A stretch of DNA of 64,000 bases, taken from Fibrobacterota bacterium (GTDB lineage: Bacteria > Fibrobacterota > Fibrobacteria > UBA11236). Below are positions 24,472-33,407 of this stretch, one piece after another. Position numbers and translations under genes: made by a program. The stretch lies in assembly GCA_023249635.1 (NCBI GenBank), contig JAHFCH010000005.1, positions 1 through 64,000 of the forward strand, read 5' to 3'. The notes below the pieces were generated by a model. That model did not search any database and was not told the origin of the DNA. It worked only from the letters and a program-made list of their open reading frames with translations. Within the stretch, counting starts at the first letter, position 1, and each line of letters opens with the position of its first letter.

Positions 24472-25430
24472 TGGGTCGCACGGCCGGACGTTGCCTTTAC
24501 TGCCGCGAATCCTGGACCGGGGAAGGGGCCTTCCACGAGAGCTGCAGCGCCAAATTCTTCGGCCACCGGCATGCTCCAACGATCGAGTATAAGCTTGACG
24601 ACATGGAGAAGCTGGCTACCTCCGTACTCCGGTCCCATTCCACGGTTCCGGGAGTGCAGTCCAAGATTTCCCTGGATTTGGAGAAGTCGCCGGGTGAAGG
24701 AAAGGCCGGACGACTTACTTTGGTCGGCCTGTGGGGCCGATTCATCCTCAAGCCGCCATCGCGGAAATACCCCCGGCTTCCCGAACTTGAGGACGCGACC
24801 ATGCATTTGGCCGCCGCGGCGGGATTGCCGGTCGTTCCCCACTGCCTGATACGGCTTGCCTCGGGGGAACTGGCGTACATTACGCGGCGGATCGATCGAA
24901 CGAAAACGGGCAAGCTGGCAATGGAGGATTTGTGCCAGGCCTCGGGGCGGCTTACGGAAGACAAGTATAAGGGATCGCTGGAAGCGACCGGTAGAACGAT
25001 CCGATCCTTTTCCAGCCAACCGGGTTTGGACGCGATTCTCTTTTTCGATCTGGCGCTATTCTGTTTCATGACGGGCAATGCCGACATGCACCTCAAGAAT
25101 TTTTCCCTCTGGCGCCCGGAGGGCGGCGAAACACAACTGGCTCCCGCTTATGATCTGCTCGCGACCAAACTCGTCATCCCGAAAGACGAGGAAGAGACCG
25201 CCCTGACCTTGAATGGAAAGAAGAAAAACCTGCGTAGAAAGGATTTCGATGCCCTCGCGGCATCCTTGCGCTTACCGGATAAGGCCCGGGAGAATTCCTA
25301 TACCCGTCTCATGGGAATGCGAAAAACCTGGGATGCGGATTTGGGGAAAAGCTTTCTGCCCGCACCGGTTCGGAAAAAATTCCAAACGTTGCTCGAGGAA
25401 CGGATCGGCCGCCTCAAATCCAAGGGATGA
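24471..25430 (+). CDS. hipT: HipT-type serine/threonine kinase toxin (HipA C-terminal part)
   Basis: A 319-residue HipA-like kinase without the first N-subdomain. The start has a zinc-knuckle pattern, Cys8-x2-Cys11-x10-His22-x2-Cys25. Kinase elements follow: VPGVQSKIS (59-67, counterpart of the HipA Gly/Ser loop), FILKPPS with ATP-binding Lys94, TGNADMHLKNFS with catalytic Asp205 and Asn210, and PAYDLL with metal-binding Asp228. All key residues are intact, so an active toxin is expected. HipA kinases phosphorylate aminoacyl-tRNA synthetases (HipA: GltX; HipT: TrpS); the target here is unknown. Confidence 0.9.
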   Translation: MGRTAGRCLYCRESWTGEGAFHESCSAKFFGHRHAPTIEYKLDDMEKLATSVLRSHSTVPGVQSKISLDLEKSPGEGKAGRLTLVGLWGRFILKPPSRKYPRLPELEDATMHLAAAAGLPVVPHCLIRLASGELAYITRRIDRTKTGKLAMEDLCQASGRLTEDKYKGSLEATGRTIRSFSSQPGLDAILFFDLALFCFMTGNADMHLKNFSLWRPEGGETQLAPAYDLLATKLVIPKDEEETALTLNGKKKNLRRKDFDALAASLRLPDKARENSYTRLMGMRKTWDADLGKSFLPAPVRKKFQTLLEERIGRLKSKG

Positions 25431-25439
25431 AGCAGAACC

Positions 25440-25712
25440 CTAGAACAGGCTCCTTACCAGCCAGCCCAGGAACAACAGGATGAGCACGGTGGAGACGGCG
25501 CCCGTCACCCACCGGTTCGGTCCCGCCTTCGGTTTGCGGAAGCCTTCCCGCTCCAATCCCGCCTCGTAATCGCCCTCTTCGGGCAAATCGATGCCGTCCA
25601 TGTAGGTGTCATTGGACCAGCCGGTGCGATCGTCCGAACCGCAATGGCGGCAGGACTTGGCGTTGCGGTTGATGCGTTCCCCGCAATGCGGGCAGGCGAC
25701 CCAGTCGGACAT
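25440..25712 (-). CDS. Zinc-ribbon, single-pass membrane protein
   Basis: A 90-residue protein with an N-terminal zinc ribbon (Cys7-x2-Cys10, Cys21-x2-Cys24), an acidic middle and one C-terminal membrane helix (about 69-88, VSTVLILLFLGWLVRSLF). It is thus tail-anchored with the zinc ribbon in the cytoplasm. Convergent to hipT with nine bases between stops. Function unknown. Confidence 0.75.
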   Translation of the reverse strand: MSDWVACPHCGERINRNAKSCRHCGSDDRTGWSNDTYMDGIDLPEEGDYEAGLEREGFRKPKAGPNRWVTGAVSTVLILLFLGWLVRSLF

Positions 25713-25787
25713 GGGTTTAAGATAGGAAGAGGGGTCTGAGTGGAGGGCGGTGAGTTGGGAAATCGTGCGGGGTTGCGGCGGGATATC

Positions 25788-25883
25788 GTCGGGCGTCGGG
25801 CGTACGGGAGGAAGCGCCCCTGGGCGTAGGGCGTTAAGAAAATGCGCGCATTATTCTTAACGCCCTACGCCCTACGCCCGACG
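25788..25883. repeat. Long nested inverted repeat with GGGCGT(C/A) units
   Basis: A 19-base arm GGGCGTAGGGCGTTAAGAA (25822-25840) is matched exactly in inverse at 25854-25872, and the loop contains the palindrome AATGCGCGCATT, so nearly the whole 51 bases can fold on itself. Outside it, CGTCGGGCGTA (25794-25804) is inverted at 25873-25883, and GGGCGT(C/A) heptamers repeat in tandem. It lies after the acyl-CoA dehydrogenase gene and before the zinc-ribbon gene; it may terminate transcription or be a REP/MITE-like element. Confidence 0.7.
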
Positions 25884-25908
25884 AACAGAGAAAAGACAGG
25901 GTTCGGTC

Positions 25909-27612
25909 TTATGGTTTTTCCCGCAGGATGGCGGCCGATGCCTTCCGATGCGCGAGGTCGGCTTCGGGGAGGGTGAACAGGTTTTCCCGGCACCAGCGGT
26001 TGGCCACCGATCCGGCGCGCAGATGGCGAGGGTCGGTGCCGTGCGCCCCATCGGCGGCAAGCCACGAAGCGAATTCAAGCAGCAGGGAACCGGTATACAC
26101 GCGGGCGAGACCGTAGGCGAAGGAGCGTGCCATGGCTTCGGCGTATTCGGGTTCCGAGCCGTCCATGCGTTTGCGCCCCTCCTGCAAGGCTTCCAGGGCA
26201 CGGCGCACGCGGCGGGCGCTTTCCAACAGGGGTTCGGCCTTGACCCGGCGCAGACGCAAGGATACGTCCTCGACGAAAGGTTCGAAGGCACCATCGCGCT
26301 CCATGGCCCTGAGCACATCCAAGGCCAGCACGTTGGTGGTCCCTTCCCAGATGGGCAGCACCAAGGTATCCCGCATCAAGGCGGGGATGCCCGTATCTTC
26401 CACGTAACCCGCCCCGCCGAACGATTCCATGGCCTCGGCCACGCCGGCAACGGCCTGCTTGGCGGAATACAGCTTGGCCACCGGGGTGAGCAGCCGCAGC
26501 AGCGCGGCCTCGCCTTCGGCGGCTTCGCCGGCTTCCTGGCGGCCCAGCAAGAGCGCGAGGTGGAAAGCGAAATGGAAATTCCCCTCCCACTCCACCTGCA
26601 TGCACGCCAAGGTTTCCGCATGGGCCGGCAATTCGATAAGCGGTCGGCCGAAGGCCTGGCGGCGGGCCGCGTAATCCTTGGCCAGGGAAAGCGCGCGCCG
26701 CATGGACGAGGCCGCGGCCACGGAATTGTGCAGGCGCGTGAGATTGAACAGGGAGGCCATCTTGCGCACTCCATGCGATTTGTCCCCCACCAGGGTGGCG
26801 GGCGTGCCTTCCAATATCAGCTCTGCCGGGGGCATGGCGCGCGAGCCCAACTTGTCCTTAAGCCTTTCGATGCGGATGTTGCGCAACCGTCCGGTCTCGT
26901 CGAAAAGTTCCACGTAGAAAAGGCTCAAGCCCGCGCTGCCGGGGGCCGCCCCTTCGATGCGCGCCAGGGTCAGGGCCACGGGCGAGTCGGTGGCCGAGGT
27001 GAACCATTTGCTGCCGGTGAGCAGATAGGTGCCGCCCTGCTTGCGCGCGGTGGTGCCGGTGCGGCTGACGTCCGAGCCTCCGCTGCGCTCGGTCATCCAT
27101 TGGCCCGCGGTCCAGAACTGCTCAGGGTTGCGCGAAAGCAGATGCGACAGGGCGCGATCTTTCAATTGATCGTCGCCGAATTCCTCGATGGCGCGGGCGG
27201 CCCCATCGGTCATCGCCAAAGGGCAGGTGAACCATGCCGAGTCAGGATGGAACAGGTACAGGCGCGCGAATTGATGCAGACGGGAGAAGGCGCCTTCGGC
27301 GCGCTGGTAGCCGATGGAGACCAAGCCTTCGGCGGCGGCGATATCCCGCAGACGTTTCCACGCGCCGCTGATCTCGATCTGGTCGATGCGCTCGCCCCAG
27401 GCCGAATACGGAACCAATCGGGGGGGATGGGATTCGGCTTGGCGGCCCAAGCCTTGGACCTCGTCCACCATCCTTTGACCGAAAGCGAGCAGCCCCGGCG
27501 CCAAGGTTTCCTGGAGATCCGCAGGCAGACGCCACCGCAAGTAGGCCTGCAAGAGCGGGTCGTCCGCGAAAGGGTTCCCGAGCACCGGCCCGGCCTGCAC
27601 GAATCCATCCAT
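25909..27612 (-). CDS. AidB-like acyl-CoA dehydrogenase
   Basis: A 567-residue FAD flavoprotein of the acyl-CoA dehydrogenase superfamily, closest by motif to AidB: WMTERSGGSDVSRTGTTARK (compare MTEKQGGSDVxxNTT), TGSKWFTSATDSPVALTLAR, the helix of ARRQAFGRPLIELPAH, and ESFGGAGYVEDTGIPALMRD followed by LVLPIWEGTTNVLALDVLRA. Longer than typical acyl-CoA dehydrogenases (about 380), matching AidB (about 540). AidB is linked to alkylation-damage response. ATG at 27612 is used because residues upstream in frame have no family similarity. It is divergent from lhr with 45 bases between starts. Confidence 0.87.
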   Translation of the reverse strand: MDGFVQAGPVLGNPFADDPLLQAYLRWRLPADLQETLAPGLLAFGQRMVDEVQGLGRQAESHPPRLVPYSAWGERIDQIEISGAWKRLRDIAAAEGLVSIGYQRAEGAFSRLHQFARLYLFHPDSAWFTCPLAMTDGAARAIEEFGDDQLKDRALSHLLSRNPEQFWTAGQWMTERSGGSDVSRTGTTARKQGGTYLLTGSKWFTSATDSPVALTLARIEGAAPGSAGLSLFYVELFDETGRLRNIRIERLKDKLGSRAMPPAELILEGTPATLVGDKSHGVRKMASLFNLTRLHNSVAAASSMRRALSLAKDYAARRQAFGRPLIELPAHAETLACMQVEWEGNFHFAFHLALLLGRQEAGEAAEGEAALLRLLTPVAKLYSAKQAVAGVAEAMESFGGAGYVEDTGIPALMRDTLVLPIWEGTTNVLALDVLRAMERDGAFEPFVEDVSLRLRRVKAEPLLESARRVRRALEALQEGRKRMDGSEPEYAEAMARSFAYGLARVYTGSLLLEFASWLAADGAHGTDPRHLRAGSVANRWCRENLFTLPEADLAHRKASAAILREKP

Positions 27613-27657
27613 GCCCGTTAAACTACCTTTCTCATAAGTCCACCCAACACAATTCCC

Positions 27658-30600
27658 ATGACCACCCCTGCGGATCCGCTTGACCTGTTCCACCCCTTGA
27701 TTGCGGCCTGGTTCCGCGGAAAAACGGGGATTCCCACCGATATCCAGGCGTGCGCCTGGCCCCTGATTGCCGAGGGGCGGCATGTGCTTTTGACGGCACC
27801 CACCGGAAGCGGCAAAACCCTGACGGCATTCCTGTGGGCCCTGAACCGTTTCGCGACCGATGCCGCTTCCGCCGGCTCGGGCACCCGTATCCTGTACGTT
27901 TCCCCCCTGAAGGCCCTCAACAACGATATCCAACGCAATCTAATGGCTCCTCTGGAAGCCCTGCGCGCGGAGTTCGCTGCGGCCGGTTCAGCCTTTCCCG
28001 AAGTACGCGTACTGGTCCGCAGCGGCGATACGCCAGCCTCGGAACGGCGTCGCATGCTTCGCAATCCCCCCGAGATCCTCATCACGACTCCCGAAAGCCT
28101 TAACCTGATGCTGCTGACCGATGCCGGAAGGGCTTCACTGCGTACGGTGGAAACCGTGATCCTGGACGAAGTGCACGCGGTGGCCGGCAGCAAGCGCGGC
28201 ACCCATTTGATCACGGGCATCGATCGCATGGTGCCGTTGGCGGGTGAGTTCCAGCGCATCGCTTTGTCGGCGACCGTGCGGCCCTTGGAAACCGTAGCGG
28301 CCTGGATCGGCGGATATATCCTCGGTGAAACCGGCTACGTGCCGCGTCCGGTTTCCATCGCGGTTTCCCGCGCGCCCAAACTTTACCATGTACGCGTACG
28401 CTATCCCTCGCGCGCCGAGTCAGGCGCGTTCGGAACGCCGCCGCCGGAGCGGGAAGGCGCGGCTCCCGGCAGGATTCCCGGTGACAATGATGTATGGACC
28501 GCGATGGCGAAGGAGATCCGCGATCGCCTGCAGGGGGCGCGCTCCACCCTGGTCTTCGCCAATAACCGGCGCATGTCCGAGCGCATGGCGCGGCTGCTCA
28601 ACGAAGGATCGGATAAGCCGGTCGCCTATGCGCATCATGGGTCGCTCTCCCGGGAAATCCGGAGCCTGGTGGAAGAGCGCATGAAGGCGGGCCAATTGCC
28701 CGCCATCGTGGCCACCAATTCCCTCGAGCTCGGCATCGACATAGGCGCGCTGGACCAGGTGATCCTGGTGCAGACCCCGTTCTCGATCGCATCGGCCTTG
28801 CAGAAAATCGGCCGCGCGGGCCACGGCGTGGGGCAAACCAGCCGGGCCCTGCTGTTCGCTTCCCATGGCAAGGATCTGCTCGACGCCGCCACCGCCGTGG
28901 GCTGCGTGCTCGCGGGCGATCTGGAAGAGACCCGCGTCATCGAGGGACCCTTGGATCTATTGGCCCAGATCCTGGTCTCGCTGGCGGCTTCCGAAGCCTG
29001 GACCGCCGACCGCATGTTCGCCTTCATCCGTACCAGCCATCCTTATCGGCACCTTTCCCGCGGGCAATTCGACGTGGTGCTGGAGATGCTGGCCGGACGC
29101 TTTGAGGCCTCGCGGGTGCGTGAGTTGCGACCGCGCGTGTTCATAGATGCCGTGGATGGACGCGTGACCGCGGCCAAAGGCGCGGTAATGCTGGTGGGTC
29201 TTTCCGGAGGCACCATTCCCGACCGCGGCCTGTATGCCTTGCGGCACGCGAACTCGCGGGCCAAGATCGGGGAGTTGGACGAGGAATTCGTCTGGGAGAG
29301 GCGCGAAGGCGAATTGTTCCATTTGGGGAGCCAGAGCTGGCGCATCACCCGCATCACCGCCAACGAGATGGAAGTGGTGCCCGCGGATCGACCCGCCCAG
29401 ATGGCCCCGTTCTGGCGCGCCGACGAGCGGGATCGCGGGTTCCATTTTTCCGATCGGTTGGGAAGTCTGCTGGAAAGGGCCGAACGCGATCTGGATGATC
29501 CGGCCTTCGCCGCTTCCTTGATAACCGATCATGGACTCGAAACTGACGGCGCCGAAGCCTTGGTGGAATTCCTCCGTCGGCAGCGGGCGGCGACGAACGC
29601 TCCGCTTCCGCATCGCCATCATCTGCTGCTGGAAGAGGCTGGCGAATCCGAAGGCGGCGAAGAGGCCGGCGAGGGCGTCCAGATTATCGTGCATGCGATT
29701 TGGGGCGGACGTTTGTTACGCCCGTGGGCGTATGCGATGGCGCAAGCTTTCGAGGCCTCGCGGGGGCGTCCATTGGAAATCATCACTTCCGACGATTGCC
29801 TGCTGGTGCGGCTGCCCCCGGACATGGAGCCCTCCGCCCTGCTGGAACTTGTCCATCCCGACAACCTCGAGGGACTGCTGCGTAAGCGCCTGGAGCATAC
29901 CGGCTACTTCGCGGCGCATTTCCGCGAGAATGCCGCCCGCGCGCTTTTGCTGCCGCGCTCCACGCCGCGCGCCCGCGTGCCCCTCTGGCTCAACCGCCTG
30001 CGCTCGCGCAACCTGCTGCAGGCCGTCTCGGCCTTCCCGGACTTTCCCGTGGCCCTGGAAACCTGGCGCGAATGCCTGCGCGATGAATTCGATCTGCCCA
30101 ATCTCAAGGCCATGCTGGCCGAAGTCCACGCGGGTACCATCCGCGTCAGCCAGGCCCGCAGCAGCGAACCATCGCCCTTCGCCGATCACCTGATGTGGAA
30201 GAAGACCAACAAGTGGATGTACGAAGGCGATCGGCCGGCTGCGGGCCCGGGCGCCAACGCGGATCTGTTGCGCGAGATCGCCTTCAGCGCGCCCCTGCGG
30301 CCGCGCATCCCGCGCGCCGTCATCCGCGAATTCGAAGCCAAATCCCTGCGCCTGGCCCCTGGCTATGCGCCCCAGGGGGCCAACGAGTTGGTGGAATGGG
30401 TCAAGGAACGCGTGTTGCTCCCTCGGGAAGAATGCCGGGAGCTGCTGGGGCGGATGGAAATCCCTCCGGATGCCGCCGTTGAATTCCGCTCCCACGCGGA
30501 GGCGCGCCTGGTAAGCGTCCGGTTGCCGGGGGCCCAACTCGCCGCGGTCATCGCCGTGGAAACCTTGCCGCGCCTGCTTACCGCTTTGGGAACGGTTCGC

Positions 30601-32310
30601 GACGACGTCGTACTGACCTCCGCGCTGCCCCTGGAGACCCTTGTCTCCCTGTCTGCCCGGGCCGCGGACGCGGCGACCCCGGATGACCGGCCCGCTTCCG
30701 AAGCTGTCCTGGCCCACCTCGCGCGCTTCTCCGCTGCTCCGTCGCCTGCCGATCCCGAAAGCGAACCGCCGCTCGCGCCGCTGATATCCCAATGGCTCCG
30801 GGCCTACGGTCCCGTAACCGGGGAGTTTCCCCGTCGCCTGTTCGGAAGGGCCTTCCCCCGCGTGGAAGAAGCCCTCTCCGAATTGGGCGAGGGGGATCGT
30901 TTGGTGGCCGATGTCCTGAGCGAAGACGCCACGGGCCCGGAAATCTGCGATGCCGCCAACCTGGAAACCCTGTTGCGTATCATGCGCCGCAGGGCCCGGC
31001 CGGAGTTCCGCGCTTTGGCCGCCGAGCGCCTGCCGCAATTCCTGGCCGCCTGGCAAGGACTCGCCAACCCTGCGCGGGATGCCGAAGGCTTGCAGGCCGC
31101 CCTGGAGAAACTCTTCGGGTATCCCGCCGCGGCCGCCGCATGGGAAACCGATATCCTGCCCGCCCGGGTGGCGCAATACCTTCCTTCCCGTCTCGACGAA
31201 GCCATGCGCGACACGGGCCTGCTCTGGTGCGGACGCGGCGATGAGCGCATCGCCTTCGCCTTCCCTGAGGATTTGGAACTGTTCCCTTTCCTTAATGAGG
31301 GAGCGGATGCGAAAGCAGATTTGAAAACGGATGCGAATGCGGGCACGCAACCCGCCTTGGGGCATGAGGCCGCTCTGGTCCTGAACCTGCTGGCGGCCGC
31401 GGCTCCGGGACGGGTGGATTTCCAGGCGCTGGCAGCCCGCTGCCCGCTGCCTTCGGACCGCCTCACGGCGGCGTTGTGGGAGCTAGCCTGGCGCGGACGG
31501 ATTACCAACGATACCTTCGCCGCCTTGCGCAAAGGCATCGAAACCGGTTTCCGACCGGCGGCCGCGCCGGATGCGAATGCGGGCCGCGGGGATCGCGAGC
31601 GTATGGGTTCGCGACGGCAGGGATTCCAACGTTGGAAGGCGGCGCGGCCCATGGCAGGGGCCTGGTCAATCTTGCCCACGGGGGAAGCGGATACCGATGC
31701 CCTGGAGCTGGAGGATCTCGCCCAGGACCGCGTGCGGCAATTACTCAGGCGCTATGGCGTGCTGTTCCGCGAGCTCCTTAACCACGAAGCCCCGGCCCTG
31801 CAATGGGCCGCCGTCTTCCGATCCCTGCGCCTGCTGGAACTCTCGGGCGAAGTGCTTTCCGGCCATTTCTTCGAGGGCATCCCCGGGTTGCAATTCCTCG
31901 CGCCCAACGCGCTGCGTATGCTGGAAAGCGGCCTACCCGATGGCGCGGTGGTTTGGATGTCGGCGACGGATCCGGCCTCGCCTTGCGCCCTGGGACTACA
32001 GCGCCTGCCTTACGATCTGCCGCCCCGCCTGGCCTCGACTTGGCTGGTATTCCATGGATCGGAACTGGTCGTTACCGCGCGCAGGTTGGGACGCGATCTG
32101 GCCATCCGCGTGCCTCCCCGGCATAAGTACCTCGCCGGTTACCTCGCGGCGTTGCGGACCCCGGTAGAGCGGGCGTTCCTTCCCGTGAAAGCCCTGGAAA
32201 CGGAAACCATCAACGGGGAGCCGGCTACGGAGAGCCCCTATCTGGAAGATTTGTTGGAGGCGGGTTTCGAAAAGGGATTCAAAACCCTGGGCCTCCGCAA
32301 ACGCTTCTAA
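27658..32310 (+). CDS. lhr: Lhr-type large ATP-dependent helicase
   Basis: A 1550-residue superfamily 2 helicase of full Lhr length (E. coli Lhr 1538). N-terminal core: Q-motif-like IPTDIQACAWPLIAEG, Walker A APTGSGKT (47-54), ILYVSPLKALNNDIQ, TTPESLN, DEVH box (about 170), ALSATVRPLE, then motifs IV-VI with VFANNRRMSERMARLL, ATNSLELGIDIGALDQVILV and KIGRAGHGVGQ. Winged helix and Lhr-core domains follow, and a long C-terminal region (about 900-1550) completes the protein. It acts in DNA repair or RNA/DNA unwinding. Its stop overlaps the convergent DUF1080 stop. Confidence 0.94.
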   Translation: MTTPADPLDLFHPLIAAWFRGKTGIPTDIQACAWPLIAEGRHVLLTAPTGSGKTLTAFLWALNRFATDAASAGSGTRILYVSPLKALNNDIQRNLMAPLEALRAEFAAAGSAFPEVRVLVRSGDTPASERRRMLRNPPEILITTPESLNLMLLTDAGRASLRTVETVILDEVHAVAGSKRGTHLITGIDRMVPLAGEFQRIALSATVRPLETVAAWIGGYILGETGYVPRPVSIAVSRAPKLYHVRVRYPSRAESGAFGTPPPEREGAAPGRIPGDNDVWTAMAKEIRDRLQGARSTLVFANNRRMSERMARLLNEGSDKPVAYAHHGSLSREIRSLVEERMKAGQLPAIVATNSLELGIDIGALDQVILVQTPFSIASALQKIGRAGHGVGQTSRALLFASHGKDLLDAATAVGCVLAGDLEETRVIEGPLDLLAQILVSLAASEAWTADRMFAFIRTSHPYRHLSRGQFDVVLEMLAGRFEASRVRELRPRVFIDAVDGRVTAAKGAVMLVGLSGGTIPDRGLYALRHANSRAKIGELDEEFVWERREGELFHLGSQSWRITRITANEMEVVPADRPAQMAPFWRADERDRGFHFSDRLGSLLERAERDLDDPAFAASLITDHGLETDGAEALVEFLRRQRAATNAPLPHRHHLLLEEAGESEGGEEAGEGVQIIVHAIWGGRLLRPWAYAMAQAFEASRGRPLEIITSDDCLLVRLPPDMEPSALLELVHPDNLEGLLRKRLEHTGYFAAHFRENAARALLLPRSTPRARVPLWLNRLRSRNLLQAVSAFPDFPVALETWRECLRDEFDLPNLKAMLAEVHAGTIRVSQARSSEPSPFADHLMWKKTNKWMYEGDRPAAGPGANADLLREIAFSAPLRPRIPRAVIREFEAKSLRLAPGYAPQGANELVEWVKERVLLPREECRELLGRMEIPPDAAVEFRSHAEARLVSVRLPGAQLAAVIAVETLPRLLTALGTVRDDVVLTSALPLETLVSLSARAADAATPDDRPASEAVLAHLARFSAAPSPADPESEPPLAPLISQWLRAYGPVTGEFPRRLFGRAFPRVEEALSELGEGDRLVADVLSEDATGPEICDAANLETLLRIMRRRARPEFRALAAERLPQFLAAWQGLANPARDAEGLQAALEKLFGYPAAAAAWETDILPARVAQYLPSRLDEAMRDTGLLWCGRGDERIAFAFPEDLELFPFLNEGADAKADLKTDANAGTQPALGHEAALVLNLLAAAAPGRVDFQALAARCPLPSDRLTAALWELAWRGRITNDTFAALRKGIETGFRPAAAPDANAGRGDRERMGSRRQGFQRWKAARPMAGAWSILPTGEADTDALELEDLAQDRVRQLLRRYGVLFRELLNHEAPALQWAAVFRSLRLLELSGEVLSGHFFEGIPGLQFLAPNALRMLESGLPDGAVVWMSATDPASPCALGLQRLPYDLPPRLASTWLVFHGSELVVTARRLGRDLAIRVPPRHKYLAGYLAALRTPVERAFLPVKALETETINGEPATESPYLEDLLEAGFEKGFKTLGLRKRF

Positions 32311-32318
32311 TCGATTAG
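32307..32318. other. Palindrome at overlapping convergent stop codons
   Basis: CTAATCGATTAG contains the last base of the lhr coding frame with its TAA and, on the other strand, the TAG of the DUF1080 gene. The two genes overlap by four bases and no hairpin terminator separates them. Confidence 0.6.
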
Positions 32319-33374
32319 CACCTTGACCGTGGCGGAAGTCCCGGCCTGGAAGCGGCGCAATAGGTACATACCTGACCGCGGTGCGCGCAATTCCCCCGCC
32401 GTCGTAGCGGCGATGAAACCCCCGTCAAGGGTGCGAAGTTCGTAACGCGCCGAATTCTCCCCGGAATGACCTGCCGGGTTAGCCGCCGCGTTACCCCCCG
32501 CGTCTCCCACGTGAATGCGGTTCCCTGCCGACCGAACCCAGACGATGGGCTGCATCCCCGCGCCCTTGGGAACAGGGGCGCCAACGGCGACCGGAGGCGG
32601 AAAGGGGTAATTCGCGACCTTGATATTCCGCACGTACAGTTGCCCCGGATATGCCGTCTGTAATCCGATATACCCGGTCTTGCGATAGGGGTTGGCGTGA
32701 TCGCATTGCGCCTCGGTAGCCGCCTCCACCGAAAGGCAGGGCGCATTCGCCCACTTATGCGCCACCATGCTGGCCTTGAACTCTTCGCTGGCCAGGCTGT
32801 ATTTCAGCACCAGCGCCCCGTTGTGCCAGTGGTAGACGCTGTCCTTGTAAAGCCGGACGCGGATGTTGTTCCATTCCCCGGTGGCGAAATGCTTGTAGTT
32901 GATGAGGTTGGGGGGATAGATATCGTAGGCGGCCCCGGGCGCGTTCCAGTTGCCCGCCACGGGCGTTCCGTCGTAGATGGGATACTCCACCGCGTTGTTG
33001 TAGATCGCATCCGTCAGCAGGCTGGCGCGGTAGTAGAGTCCCGCGTTGTCGCTGATACGGTAGTCGAACTTCAACTCGAAATCGGCGTACTGTTTGATGG
33101 AGCGGATATCCTGGGTGGCGTTATTGTCCCAGAAATAATCCTTCCCCGCAGGCGCTTCGATGTTGGCCGGCAAGGTGGTGACGTTCGCGCCGTTCTTCTG
33201 GTAGGCCACGAAATTGTCGCGCACGCTTTGCATGGTCCCATCGAAGAGCAATGCGAATCCCTGGGCTTTCTCCTCCACCGTAAGCGTATTCACGGCCTGC
33301 CCGTAGGCGGCCCCGGGCCCGAAGGCCATGGCCTGCAAGGCCAGCAATGAGCAATACCAATATTTACCGGTCAT
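32307..33374 (-). CDS. Secreted DUF1080 protein with C-terminal sorting-like domain, cluster B
   Basis: A 355-residue secreted protein. Signal peptide 1-25 (ending GAAYGQA), then a DUF1080 domain: GFALLFDGTMQSVRDNFVAY, YADFELKFDYRISDNAGLYY, NNAVEYPIYDG, HFATGEWNNIRVRLYKDSVY, and TGYIGLQTAYPGQLYVRNIK, matching the family's closing strand (IxLQxHGxxVxFRNIKI). The C-terminal 60 residues (RYELRTLDGGFIAATTAGEL, APRSGMYLLRRFQAG) look like a type IX-like sorting tail. GGGAGG precedes ATG 33374. DUF1080 includes 3-keto-glycoside hydrolases/lyases; the catalytic residues cannot be confirmed by eye. Confidence 0.82.
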   Translation of the reverse strand: MTGKYWYCSLLALQAMAFGPGAAYGQAVNTLTVEEKAQGFALLFDGTMQSVRDNFVAYQKNGANVTTLPANIEAPAGKDYFWDNNATQDIRSIKQYADFELKFDYRISDNAGLYYRASLLTDAIYNNAVEYPIYDGTPVAGNWNAPGAAYDIYPPNLINYKHFATGEWNNIRVRLYKDSVYHWHNGALVLKYSLASEEFKASMVAHKWANAPCLSVEAATEAQCDHANPYRKTGYIGLQTAYPGQLYVRNIKVANYPFPPPVAVGAPVPKGAGMQPIVWVRSAGNRIHVGDAGGNAAANPAGHSGENSARYELRTLDGGFIAATTAGELRAPRSGMYLLRRFQAGTSATVKVLID

Positions 33375-33407
33375 ACCATTCCTCCCGTTCGTGACTTCCG
33401 AACCCAC

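Noticed and set aside
25788-25883. CRISPR-like array
   Set aside because: The heptamer repeats are contiguous and palindromic, without regular unique spacers or cas genes.
25948-27621. A 557-codon open frame on the plus strand, antisense to the acyl-CoA dehydrogenase gene
   Set aside because: Product is Gly/Gln/Arg-rich with no domain; it arises from codon bias of the real gene on the other strand.
29716-31365. A 549-codon open frame antisense to lhr
   Set aside because: Low-complexity translation with no motif, fully inside a well-supported helicase gene.
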